NCBI GenBank assembly: GCA_015039365.1
Contig: WION01000006.1
Coordinates: 310,001-374,000 of the forward strand
Source: Amanita rubescens
Taxonomy: Eukaryota > Basidiomycota > Agaricomycetes > Agaricales > Amanitaceae
Direction: 5' to 3'
DNA: 64,000 nt
Shown: positions 23,661-35,206 of the stretch, piece by piece
Numbering within the stretch: position 1 is the first letter of the stretch
Layout of the letters: every line of letters starts with the position of its first letter
The notes under the pieces: generated by a model
The model's database searches: none
Told to the model about the DNA's origin: nothing
What the model saw: only the letters and a program-made list of their open reading frames with translations
Position numbers and translations under genes: made by a program

Positions 23661-25758
23661 CTATTTCTCCTCGGTCCACCGGAGAACAGTCTTTGCAAGC
23701 TCTCTTATCTCTTGCTGACGCTTTACTGACTCACCTTCAAGTCCTTCCTGCCGCTTTTTAGCTTTCTTATCACTGCCACGTCTCCACGCCGCCTCAATCG
23801 TGTCCGCCCAATCGCCGCTCTCATAACGCGATCTGGAAAGTTCTATTCCAACACCTTCCTTTTCAAGCAACAGCCGTAGGCCATGTTCCTCTATGAACAA
23901 AGGCCGCGACACTATTTGATCCGTTCTGTTAATAAACAACTCTCGCCTAAGGTCCGAAGGATAGACTAACCAAAGACGAACGGTGTACATGCGTCAACAC
24001 ATTCTGAAACCGTCCCGTAACCCTTTTAAGATCATCAATGACATTAACATTATCAAGTGACAGCCAAACACAAACCAGCTTCCCGAGAAGCACGTCACCG
24101 ACAGCAGTTAGGTCCGGCATATAAACGTCTCTTGGTGCTATGAAAAATTGCTCAGGCAGGTCTAGTTCCTCTTCTTCCAACTGACGGATCCACTGCTCTT
24201 TGGAAGCGCCACATATGATAGCGATCCAGGATGTATCAGGAAGCAAACGTGGTTCCTCGTCGACTACATCAGCAGTGCATGACTTACATAGGGTCGATCG
24301 TGCCACATTGTCATGGATAGGTGGATATGTGAATTGAGCGCTTGCCTGCGTACGTGGGGTTGGCGGAGTAACCCTTAGAGCAGGCGGTGCCCCAGGTATC
24401 CGGATATGTAATGGGGTTGTCACAAGATGCGAAGATGCCAACTTGGTATTGACTTCGCCGAACTCGGGACTATCTGATAGTTTAAGCTTTTCTGCTGGTG
24501 ATCGCAGGCCGTCAGTGCACCGACCGCACGCGAGGATGCAATCAGAAGACGATAATGTGGACCCGCCAGGTTGCATGGGTGACGACCTTCCACTCTGGCT
24601 CGGCGTTGCGGAAGGACTCTGGCTTCTGCTCCCAGGCCTGCTAGGACATCGGAAAAATTGCCCACCGAAAGACACAACAAGTATCTTCGAATCATGTAAA
24701 TGTTCCGGGACACCTACAGAAGCGAGCAACTGCGAACGACCCTCGGACGAGTAGATGGCAGATGAACTGGGAGGTCGGACGAAGAGAGGTGCGGATATAA
24801 TGAAACGGCGTGTAATAGCTCCACGAGAGTTAAAATTTGTCGGGTAAGGTACTGGTTGATGAAGGGAATATGTCTCTACAGGCTGTAATAAGTGGTCAAC
24901 TATTTCTGGAAGAAAACGATTCCGCGTGATGTCCACCCACTCGCTGGAAGGGAGGGAGGGGAAAGTTGCAAATGAAGGTATAGGTATATGTCCTGGTAAT
25001 TGAATTAGGAGATCGGCGCAACGATAGCCGAAGTGGATTTGTTCTATGAGAGGTTGCAAGACAGTGCGAGGGATAGGTGTATCCAGTGAATTGCTCGCTG
25101 CGTTAGCCTGGATTAACTCATGTTCAGCAGACGGCTGATCATCACGAAGTGTAGTTGATAGGTAGCTATAAACCGAGTCAAATGTAAAATTGGTTATTAG
25201 GATAGAAGGCATCCCGGCGAGCTTGGCTGCCTGACTATCGTGGCACGGTTCACTAAATTTGGCTCAAGATCCAATTGCACATACCAGCCGAGGAATGCGG
25301 CGTCGCTCAAAACGGCGGTTGCATGAATGTCAAGAAGCCACTGCTTTTCCGTGGCCAAGAGCGCATCCTTTTTTTCCAGGAAGGCTTCCAGTACTCTGAC
25401 GCTCTTTCCGCGATCCACGCAGTATCTAAGTGGCATGCGGTCAGATGGATCGGGTAACGGCGAGGCATGAAACACCGCACGCCAAGGGCTGTACAATGAC
25501 GGGATCTATTTCGGCATGACGGTACCGTGCACCAATTGCTATGCTTTGTGCGAAGACATGTTGAGGAGCGGGAGAGACGATGTATAGAACCACGGGACAC
25601 TGAGCATCAGACAACTTCAGAAGGTGGCAAGCGAATGCAGATACACGCGTTGCGTGTCCATAACCTGCGAGAGAAGAGTTAGTATACGTTAGGACGACGA
25701 GCCAGCAACGAAACATGCCGTGACCGGAGCAGTAGTATGCAAAGCACACTGGGGACAT
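23661..25758 (-). CDS. Glycosyltransferase-like protein related to the N-terminal part of L-arabinokinase
   Basis: Six exons, start ATG 25758, stop at 23661-23663, about 590 residues. It opens with FAYYCSGHG joined to YGHATRVSAFACHLLK; GHGYGHATR is the nucleotide-sugar-binding loop of this GT-B group. Later motifs include LAGMPSILITNFTFDSVY, ILVVSFGGQ, SWIAIICGA, LTAVGDVLLGKLGYGTVSE and PFVFVSRPLFIEEHGLR, in the order seen in the glycosyltransferase-like half of plant L-arabinokinases. The GHMP sugar-kinase half is absent. A disordered insertion of about 110 residues (Ser/Pro/Gly-rich, with CILACGRC) splits SFGGQ from the next strand. The donor and acceptor sugars are unknown. One intron (25665-25718) starts with GC instead of GT. 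Confidence 0.75.
25665..25718 (-). other. Probable GC-AG intron inside the sugar-binding loop codons
   Basis: On the reverse strand the 54-nt segment begins GCATGT and ends CTCTCGCAG, with a good branch site TATACTAAC. Removing it restores the family motif GHGYGHATR. It is a multiple of three with no stop, so retention would add 18 residues in frame. Confidence 0.7.
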
Positions 25759-25943
25759 GACCAGCAGCGGTCAAGGGTAGTACAAGCCATTTTAAACCTT
25801 ACCCTGAACCGGCGCCGCGGCACAGGGTCCCTTGGTAGAGAAACCCTAACCTTGGTTTAGGTGATCCTTTAAGCTTTAATGAGCGAGTATCAGATCCTGC
25901 ACTGTTACCCCGGTTCACCCCAATCGACCTGTCAGTCCCAACC

Positions 25944-28900
25944 ATGTCCGGTCAAACAAACAAATCGGACAAAGTCAAGGGCTGCCCTACCAGAAGCATA
26001 TCTGCTCCCGCTAACCAACTATCCGTTCATCCTAACAACAAGCCTTCCCCGCTTCGCAACCTTAGTGAGCATGATGCTCCGTCTTTACCCTTTAGTCCCC
26101 AAGGAAGCGCATCGCCGCTGGGTGATACCTCTCCTGGAAAAGATACACCCACACTAGACCTCGTAGGTCACCTACAACGTTCAGAATCGTCTGTGGTCAA
26201 GACGCGGTCGGGTAGTGTGCTCTCCAGAGGCTTCATACTCAAGACCGACCATTACCCATCTGGTACGTTGCGGCATGCGACTAACCTCGGCACTCCGTCT
26301 AATGCTTACCCCCATCAGGACGCGCACTGGATCTTGATCTCAATGTCCACGGAGCTCCCAATTTTAGAGCTCCCCGTGTAGGTGGTCTCAATGTCTTTGG
26401 TGCGGCCCAACCCCGGACACAGGGACTCCGTGCCATTCTGTCTATTCTACGTTGTCGGCCCAATACTCCGAACCCCACCCACGTGGTCTGGTTTTCGACG
26501 CGTGAGGAACCAATAGGTACGGCGTCTATCTATTTTTAGCTATAAGCAAATGCTGTACACATCATTCACTCTCCATCACGGACCAAAGCCACATATTAAC
26601 ATTCTGTTATGAACAGTTTATATCTCCGGTCGTCCTTTTGTTTTGCGAGACGCCGCCGAGCCTAGACGCACACTTGCTATATCTGACCGTGCGGAGAATC
26701 TTGAAGCCATCGAACTTCGTTTGAAAAATGACATATTGCAGGAGGCTGCCAGGTATGCCTTCCGCGTAGAGCTTGTGGATACATTTTTTACGCTGTCGAT
26801 GTCAGGTACGGTGGCATGGTACTGACCCATAACGAAGTTGGTGAGTACAATAAAACATTTGCGATTTACGACTAGTCTGAAATTCCCATCGCAAAGCTTC
26901 CGAAAGCGGAGACGGCGAGGGTGCAATCTTTCCAACTTGGACTAATGTTGATAATAGCAATGTAAAAACATCAAAGGAACTCTGGAGTTATATGAAGAGC
27001 GAAGGATGGAACGTGGATGTCAGTTTCCAATTTTAATATCGAGTCTAACTTGCTAACTCGTCAGCAGTATTACCGGTATGGCTTCAACGCAACAATGCAT
27101 CATCCATACTTCCTCACTCGTTTATAGCATACCCATTTCACCTGATCGACCCATAGAGGTACCTAATCGTTCATGGGTGGTATTTACACGCTGCTGACCA
27201 GCGATGATTTAGGACAATTATCTCGACGCTTATGTGAATGTTATTCGAAACCTTGATCCCCTCCAGACAGCTCTGGTCTTTTCATGCGGGATGGGTGCTG
27301 TACGCACAACGTTTGCCATGGTCGCGGCGACGATCGTCAGGCGAAAACAGCTTATTGCACGCGGGTTACCTGACCCTTACGCATCGAAGAACGGAGTTTT
27401 GTCAACACGCCCATGCAACTCAGGGTCAAATACCGTAAGTTCTTTTGTACTCTTGGATGGCCTCTGATCGTGAATCCGCTACTTTGGTTAGCCTATAAAT
27501 CATGTATGTATTTGTGACATGGAAATTCCGGGTGAGATGGCTCACCCAATCTAGCAATCTGAGGCGCGGATCCTCCAATCGCTTGAACAAGCGATAAGCC
27601 AACAAGAATTAAGCAAGTCTCTCCTAAGATTGACATATCTTCTGCAGCAGTGTAAGCTTATTGACGCGAACTGAACGAAATAACCGATCGTTCAATTGCT
27701 TTGCAGGTCTGCAAAGCAAGAACACACAGTCCGCCATCGAGCTCTTAATGTCGCACCCCGTGCTTTTGGAGAACCTACGCAAAGCCCATCTAGGCAACTA
27801 TGGAGTGATTCTAAGCTTGTTGGGTTGCTTAGGCCACGGTCTTCAGGCGAAACGACTGGTGGACAGGGTTATTGATGCTAGTATGCCTCGTTCTATCACC
27901 AATGCACATCACCTTTCAACATCGTCTAGCTGACCAGGTCTCTAATTTGCGAGAAGACATTCTTGTCAATCGTCTCAAATATGCATTAGCGAGCATGGAA
28001 AAAGATCATGGCATTGCGTACATTCGGAAAGCACGCAAAGCTTTGGAGAAATAGTACGACCAGCATCTTTCCGTGTTCTGATCTCATCACCATCTAGCTT
28101 CTTTATCATCGCATTCGCGAGTTATGTAGATGAATCAGACAATGACTTCAAGCAAACTTTCTCAGATTGGTTACAGGTGAATTTATTTTGGCTGTACTTG
28201 CTGTGTCCGATTAACACTCGTTTTTAGGCAAGATTCGAGATCTGGACGCAAGTATTGCTCCACTAGGTCAATGCATTTGTTAATGTCAGTTCTAGTCAAG
28301 TGAAGTTTTTGCGGAAAGGTGACGCATTCAAGCTGAGCGTCTTCGCCCCCGTGACGGACTTGTCGTCGCTGTCAAAATCCAGTGCTGTGGAGAGAGCCGT
28401 TGTAGCCGGCAGAAAGAATGATCTTGCTATCAGCGGTGGACGAGTCCTGGGTGACGAGTATTCTGACCATGTTGTGCGGGTACGCTTTTGCTTCCCTCTT
28501 TCCTTGATGATGATTGATGTAGTATCCCAGAACCGCAGTGGAATCATTTTGCGCGAAAGGTGCGGTTTCTGTTAACTGACATTCAGGCTGTCTGATCATT
28601 CCGGATAGCACACTTCTGAAGTCCGACCAATGGTTACGAGAATCGCATTATGATTCGGATGGACTACGTGGTGCAAGTAATTTCAGACAGGTACCCAGCA
28701 CGAACATCTATGCGCTCGGCCAGCCGACTCTAGAGGCTATTGATGAAGTCGTCCGTCGCATCAAGTTTGCACATCCCGATGCACAGCAGATTATATGGGT
28801 AACTCTTAGAGAGGAACCCATAGTTTATATCAACGGTGCCCCGTACTGCCTCAGAAGAGAAATGTTCTCCTTGCGAAATATGAAAGGTGATGGGCTTTTT

Positions 28901-31791
28901 TGTCCGCTTCGTAGTTTGCACTGAACGACACTAGACTACGGCGGGATATCTGCTTCGAGGTTGGAAATACTTGAGGAAAGGTTAAGGGATGATGTACTTG
29001 CTGAACTGGACGCATTCAGCGGCAGGTAAGGCAGATCCTACTACGTTAGCCGATGAGTCTCAAGTTCATCATAGGCTGCTCTTGCATACTGAAACACCTG
29101 ATGGGGCTGTTTTGCCGGTATGGGAAGAGGTAAAAGATGAAGATGTCATGGTTTTGAAGGACATCATGGCTTCTCGACAAGATGAGGATGGAGTGCAACT
29201 TCAATACGCTCGCATACCCATAACTGCTGAAAAACCTCCGGACTTCTCAGACCTTAATGAGTTGATTGGAGTTTCTCTCCGAGTCTCGAGAGACACCCCC
29301 ATTGTCGTCAATTGCCAACTTGGCCGCGGCAGAAGCACGCTTGCATCTGTGAGCATAATCAAGTATGGATCCTGGCCTATGATTCTCACTTGCGTAGATT
29401 ATCCTGGTCCTGATCAGACGGTGGTTGGAAACGAAGGACCCAGTGACAGCGCCGGGGTCCCCCGAAACCCATAGGTCTCAAAATCTGCCAACGGTGCCAA
29501 GCTCGTACTTTGAAATCGCATCGGCGTCGAAATCCAGGCACTCTTATCAAGTTATTAACAGTATGGCATATGCATTCCTATAAACCGTCATTGCAAACTG
29601 ACCTTTATAGACCTACTTCGCGTGGTTAGGAAAGGCCCACGGGTGAAGAATATCGTTGACGACGCAATTGACCAATGTGCTGCTGTATTCAACCTAAGGA
29701 ATTCCATAGAGGAAACACGCGTAAAAGCAGAGCAAGCTGTAGACTCCAACGAGCGGAAAATGTATGCTCAAAGAGGTTTGTCCCGTCAACAGCATTGCAC
29801 AGTTCTCTAAAAATTACGAGTGAACAGGTCTTCAGAGTCTGCGCAGATACTTTGAACTGATTGTCTTCCAATCATATCTCCAATCTACTGAGCCAGATAC
29901 CATGAGAACTTTTCAACCCGTAGAAACATTCGTAGATAATCTTCCCGGTAAGATTTGAAAATAATGGACGTGTTCATACTTATCTGGTCGCGTTATTTCC
30001 ACAGTAATCAAGACATTCGTGAGGGAACTTACCGCAGAGGGCATTTATGCGCTGAAACCATTGGAGCGCGTCGATCCAAAGGAAGATATGGCCGATCCTG
30101 ATGAAGTTACAGCCATAGTGACTAATCGCACTGGGGCAATCCTTTCAGCGTCGACCATTTTGAAGAGTGATTTCTTTTCAAATCTGCAAAAAATGACTCT
30201 GCCAGAGTAGGACCATGTCTTCGTTTCCGTCTTTTAATTGACGAACTTCCATTCATATAGGCGCATCGACGGATCGCCAAACTTCCGCCGAACGCATCTG
30301 ACGCTGCGGCCTGTGCAGTCTGCTGGCCTGAGCGGCACGGATTTCGTTGTGGATGCACTTGGTCCAAGGATGGTGTGCGGGAGGTATGATATATTTATAT
30401 GGATCATGGAAATGAGGCTGAAGTCTGGTATAGTGGAATGCCAACTGTGAATGGCCTGAAACGAGCACTAGAAAAAGTCGACGCAGGCCCTGGTGGATCT
30501 AATATGGCATTCTGGACATCGTTGCGCGAGGTGAGTGAGATTGGAGCCCAACAGAACTTTTGGTCAATTTTCGTTAGGAACCGGTGATCTACGTTGCTGG
30601 AAGACCACACGTTCTCCGCCGTATCGATAAACCACTAGAGAATGTCGAGTGCGTTACATTCCGAATTTCTCGTTCACGACTGGCCTAAAGTGCTACAAGG
30701 GCAACTGGTGTTACGACAGAGATAGTTGAGGCAATGGAGAACAGCTTCAAGAAGGACGTCCTTTTCGAGGTTAAACAGGGCAACGGCCGCATCCTGCTGC
30801 ACGACGAAGTTGAAGAAAGACCCGGTGTTTACTCCATCATACCAATTTGGGAGAGCGTAACCGAGGACGATATCATGACCCCTAGAGATGTCTTCGAACT
30901 TGTACAGAAGGAAGGCTATCGAGTGAGTACCACGACAACGTATCTATTACTCATCTGAAGTGCTTCAGATTGATTATGGTCGTGTGGCTATCGTAAGTCA
31001 TTTTACGGCCGATCTAATTAAGCTTCATATAACGCTTCCCAGACAGATGAACAAGCACCACTTCCTGGGGCCCTTTCCCAACTTCTAGACAGGATTAGAA
31101 CAGGCTTATCTCGAGCAGGAGACCTCATTTTTAACTGCCAGATGGGCCGCGGACGAACCACCACCGGGATGGTAACGGCGTGTCTAATCTCTTCCACAGT
31201 GAATTGGAAGGAACAAGAATCGAAGAGAGTAGCGGAAGAAGCTTCACTCGATTTTTACGATGCTATAGATGGTCCTTCTGAGGAAGAAGCGTACTTGCAA
31301 GGTATTTTGATGGACTTGGTGTTTAGTATCGTGGATTGATGTAGCTTTTACAGGGGAATACAAAACGATTCTTCAACTTGTCGGCGTACTTTCTCATGGC
31401 AAAATTGCAAAACGTTTGACTGACAGGGCAATCGATCTGATGCAGGATGTACAAAACCTGCGAAAGGCTATTTATGAGTAAGATATATTTTCCTTGTGAT
31501 ACTTATTTATTGATCGGTCGTAGCAACAAGTTGAAAGTCCAAGCTTTGGAGAAAGGAAGTGCCAAGGAGAGGAAAATGTGTGCAATAACGGTCAACTACT
31601 TGTAAGACAGCATCGTTTGGTTATGAATGTCGCGTCTAACAAATGTTAGGTACCGCTATGGCACTCTGATCGCGTTCGCAAATTACCTTCTTGAGATGAA
31701 AGAAAGTCTTGAGCCAGAGGTCACATTCCAACAATGGCTCCGTGAACACCGTGAAATCACAAAACTACTTGAAAGAAGATCTCTTGATTAA
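25944..31791 (+). CDS. Paladin-type protein with three PTP-like (phytase-fold) phosphatase repeats
   Basis: A large multi-exon gene, ATG 25944 to TAA 31789-31791, about 1,350 residues. After a disordered N-terminus, three similar modules follow. Each opens with a rhodanese-like strand and the motif REEPxxYIxGxPxVLR (TREEPIVYISGRPFVLRD, LREEPIVYINGAPYCLRR and LREEPVIYVAGRPHVLRR) and continues with a phosphatase P-loop. The loops read FSCGMGAVRTT (about 27283), VNCQLGRGRST (about 29310) and FNCQMGRGRTTTG (about 31132); each has the Cys and Arg of a CX5R site. Each module closes with a helical block such as ANYLLEMKES. This is the architecture of fungal paladin homologs in the PTP-like inositol phosphatase group. 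Catalysis on phosphoinositides or inositol phosphates is by homology; the animal protein is often regarded as having weak or no activity. Confidence 0.9.
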
Positions 31792-31910
31792 CTTGCAATA
31801 CATGTCTCTTATCGTTATACCCCCATGTGGCTTAGACGGTGGTATTACAACTCAGTATTGTCCGTTGTAAATGGTAATAGTCAAAAGGGATATACATGCA
31901 ATCAGATGGA

Positions 31911-32749
31911 TCAGAAAATTGCTCTTACTAGACCACCCCCGATCGCCGCACCTGTGTAACATGTAACAGTTAGTATGTCAAGCAGCACGACAACTTATTC
32001 TCGGTTAGCTCACCGGCTCCAAAGCCGACACCGCCAGCGGCTGACTGTGCCATCTATAAAGGACCAATCAACAAGACTGACAAGCTTATGAAAATGGATA
32101 ATATACCGTATTCTTCAAGTTGCCATACTTTGATTTTTTCTGCGAATTATCCTGCTCCTGTAGGCCAACAGAGTTTACGCCTTGTCCCGACTGAGGAGGA
32201 TTGTCCATGCCGTGGTAGGCGGCACCGAATGGCCGATAGGCTGGTTTCTCGGGAGCAGGAGCTGAAACTGCGGTAGATATCTTCTCGACATAGTTGGAGG
32301 GGAACAACCCCTGCCTCCCTTTCAATCTACCTACCCACCAGTCCGGATTGGATTCTTCCACGATCTCAACAATGTCCCCTGCTGCAAATGTCAAGTCGTT
32401 TGGGTCCTGAAAGAAATCGTGAGAAGGAGCTTGAACCCATGGTGGTGGGAAGACTCACTGCGTTGTCCTGGTTATAACCCCAAATGGCACGAGCTTTAAC
32501 AGCTTGAGGAGCTTGAGAGGCAGGAGCTGGACGGTGAGCGGCCGTGACCGAGGCTGGCGTAGGGAAAGAAGGAACCCGTGCCGTGGGCTGGACGCCGTTT
32601 GCCGCGGATTGTGAGGGAAGTTTGGCCAAGAACTGGTTGGCGTCCAAACGAGAGATGTAATCTTGAGAAACTAGGAATTCAATATTGCTCTGGACCTGTG
32701 AGACGATGTGGTCGAGCATCGCGGCTACTTGAGGATCCTGTCCTGTCAT
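31911..32749 (-). CDS. LSB1/PIN3-like SH3-domain protein
   Basis: Four exons from ATG 32749 to TGA 31911-31913, about 215 residues. The N-terminal helix [19 protein letters not shown] is followed by a Pro/Ala linker and one SH3 domain (about residues 85-140: [52 protein letters not shown]). The ALYDY-type motif is replaced by AIWGYN, while the WW and SNYV residues of the ligand pocket are kept. A Pro/Gly-rich segment and a Gly-rich tail [15 protein letters not shown] end the protein. This order matches yeast Lsb1/Pin3, which bind Las17/WASP and regulate actin nucleation. Function by homology. It converges on the paladin gene (119 bp between stops). Confidence 0.85.
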
Positions 32750-33420
32750 GATGATAGCAGAAAGAAAGGTGCAGACTGATTGGAGTCATTGACGACAGGT
32801 AACGACGCGACATCACCTGACGACATCTGGAATCACAAGTACTTCATATCCGAGTCTATCGTTACGCCAACGCTATCCCGCTTATCACGCCAATTTCAGG
32901 GGTAAGAGCTTTGTAAGATGAATGTGTTCTTCGGGTTTTCGAAGGCCTTCGAAGGTCCAAACTAATCTGAATCTACTGACCTCGTGACAGACTTAGATGG
33001 AGTAAGTCCGAACCAATGAAACGGAGACACTTCGAGAACAACGCTAGTATCTGATTGCATCTGCCGCGTGTGAGCCCCACCTCTAAGCTTGGATAATGGT
33101 GGGGAAAAGCAGGGCTATTTCGAGTAAGTCACGGAGGTCCCCGAATGTTTTCCTCCAGGTTAAAGTCTGAAGCAATGCCGACCCTACATCACGAGGACCT
33201 GTATTAGTATTACCAATGGTCCTCGGGAGCCTGTGCATCTAGGTACCTCCAGGCCAAGATCTACAACAGATTTATATGTCATCATTGTTACGGCACGTGC
33301 TCCCCGCATTTCTATATTTGGAAAGTGGGCGACTCATCTCTCCACTAAACTATATAAGACTTGCCTTTCCTCCTTATCTCTTTCCTCTCCAATCACACAA
33401 CAAAGCCCTCGCATTTCAAA
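32750..33420 (+). promoter_or_regulatory. Divergent intergenic region with a clear TATA promoter for the downstream gene
   Basis: A TATATAAG box at 33351-33358 lies 63 bases before ATG 33421 and is followed by a CT-rich stretch, a common transcription-start context in fungi. A GCACGTGC element (33293-33300 region) contains a CACGTG E-box core, a bHLH or Pho4/Cbf1-type site. No coding exon is supported here. Confidence 0.6.
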
Positions 33421-34206
33421 ATGTCTTCTAATCCTAATAACGATATTAAGACCTCTTCAGAGACGGTTCACCATTCCGAACCTATCCCTATAGCCTCTCG
33501 TTTCGGTCGCGGTCGTTCTACGTCCATGTCGTCAGTCTCGTCAGGCTCAAGCTCAGCTTTCGACATACCTACCCCTATGTCTTCGTCCATAAATTCTCAG
33601 CACGCTATCCCTTCTCCTTCTGGATCCCCCATTCTTTCCTATTTTTTGGGTCAGTCGCCAACTAAACCGCACCCGAGTGCTACATTTCCATTCAAGCGCT
33701 CGTTTGCCCCTCCTACTGTATTGGAAGGTGTGTGTGTATGTTACCTTCTCATTTATTGGTTATTGATAATGTCAAAAGATGAAGAAACAGAGAAGGATTT
33801 ACCCGTGGCCGCGCATATGCGGCGGGCTAGCTTGAATGTGGCTGGCCGATTTGGTCAGCAGCCGTACAGCGGTCCCATCCCCGATTCTCAAAGAGATAGG
33901 GGGACCGGTCTTCTCCGCAGGTTGTCTCTAGGCGGCTCCTCATTTGCCAAGGTATGGAGTTCCATGACGTGGGATTCCTTATCCTATAATACCCATCTGC
34001 AGATTGATACTTCGCCTTCCACGTTGGCCGCTCCTCCGAGCCCACCTCCCAATACCGCTACTAGCCCATCCTTTAAAAGTCCTACGCTTTCTACTCCAGT
34101 GAAGCATAGGCGAGCAACTACCTCTGGCGAGAACGGTAGAACGCGACGAGCCCCATCTCCCATGGGCGAACGCATCTTGAAAGGTCATTTTGATGGCTTT
34201 AATTGA
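33421..34206 (+). CDS. Small Ser-rich protein with several RRxS/T phosphorylation-type sites
   Basis: Three exons, with introns 33728-33778 and 33952-34002 (both 51 nt), from ATG 33421 to the stop at 34204-34206, about 227 residues. The protein is disordered, rich in Ser, Pro and Thr. It has four basic motifs of the R-R-x-S/T type favoured by PKA and similar kinases: MRRASLN, LLRRLSLG, KHRRATTSG and RTRRAPSP. The C-terminal sequence MGERILKGHFDGF looks conserved and structured and may be a binding motif. The strong TATA promoter and compact structure suggest high or regulated expression. No enzyme fold is visible and I do not know its role; a signalling target or cell-cortex adaptor is possible. 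Confidence 0.75.
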   Translation: MSSNPNNDIKTSSETVHHSEPIPIASRFGRGRSTSMSSVSSGSSSAFDIPTPMSSSINSQHAIPSPSGSPILSYFLGQSPTKPHPSATFPFKRSFAPPTVLEGVCVCYLLIYWLLIMSKDEETEKDLPVAAHMRRASLNVAGRFGQQPYSGPIPDSQRDRGTGLLRRLSLGGSSFAKVWSSMTWDSLSYNTHLQIDTSPSTLAAPPSPPPNTATSPSFKSPTLSTPVKHRRATTSGENGRTRRAPSPMGERILKGHFDGFN

Positions 34207-34575
34207 GCGTTCGGGCAATTTTTCGGCTGCTGTCTTGACCATATCGCTCTTTTGCTTCCCGCTCTTTTCGATACACTGCTTCATACCCCACGGATATAAT
34301 AAAGTTAATTATTGCCGCCAAGAGCTCGTCACGACTCGTCATATCCGCTCTGCAGGCTGGCGTACATCTTGTCATGTAAAATCTTGCTCCATGCAAGACC
34401 AAAAGGAACGCGTCTCAAGCATGCGGTTATACGGGTCGACCTTGGAGATAACTCGTTGATAATCGGTTACCAAGCTCAAGTTCTGTAGTTTTAGTATTTG
34501 CGATTGATATTATGCGGTCCTTGTTGTATACTAGTTTTTATTCTACTATATTGGACCACAAGGAATACGCGATGC
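34207..34575. other. Intergenic, convergent gap
   Basis: 369 bases between convergent 3' ends. Pyrimidine-rich; only short frames. No gene supported. Confidence 0.5.
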
Positions 34576-35005
34576 TTATTTATTAATAGGCATGGGCCGC
34601 TTGGAGAAGACGATCTTGCGCTTCACCAGTGCCGCGATACACCACTCTTTATCGTCAGTACTATGTCCTCCCATCTCCGAGCGAACAAGGATTGCAAGAG
34701 GCTTCGTCAGAGACACTATTTTGCCTTCTAGTAAGTGGTGTCCGATGGTCAATGTAGGTTTATTCTCGATGCACTATCAGTCTGCATTGTAACTCGGGGC
34801 CAATGAATATACGCCTTACCCCCACTTCGTCAATCTTGAGATTTCCAACGAGTTGACCATTACGGTCCGCTCCATCGTTACATTCCACGTTTACTTTGCC
34901 CTGAAGCTCTATTAGCACGTATTCGTCATGGGATATTTTCGCCAGAGGAGGGGGTAGCTTCTGCCTGTCAGCCGGCGGAGATGCTAATGTGATCGTGATA
35001 ATCAT
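34576..35005 (-). CDS. CTF8: Ctf8, subunit of the Ctf18 alternative clamp loader
   Basis: Two exons, 35005-34826 and 34764-34576 (122 residues), spliced in phase with a 61-nt intron. The protein shows the Ctf8 pattern: MIITITL, LPPPLAKISHDEYVLIELQG, NGQLVGNLKIDENKPTLTIG, HHLLEGKIVSLTKPLAIL and a C-terminal basic block VKRKIVFSKRPMP. Ctf8 with Dcc1 and Ctf18 forms a PCNA-loading complex required for sister-chromatid cohesion. An upstream ATG at 35032 would add nine residues; the MII start fits the family better. The gene lies just downstream of ATG15 in the same orientation. Confidence 0.92.
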
Positions 35006-35206
35006 GGTGGTCGCCACAATTGTTTGAGGCAAAAAGAGTTTGTCTCACGGGGCTGTTACATTGCTACCGAAGAACTTCTGCCCTTCTAACCCGTAAGATC
35101 AGGCATGCCGGATGCAGGGATACGACGAATCGATGGACACCGGTTCTCGAAAGCAGCTATGTCTCAGGCTATAATTTACTATGGGTAATATTAAATACTC
35201 TATGTA

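Noticed and set aside
34190..34792. Forward frames across the CTF8 3' end
   Set aside because: CTF8 on the reverse strand explains the coding signal; the rest is an intergenic gap.
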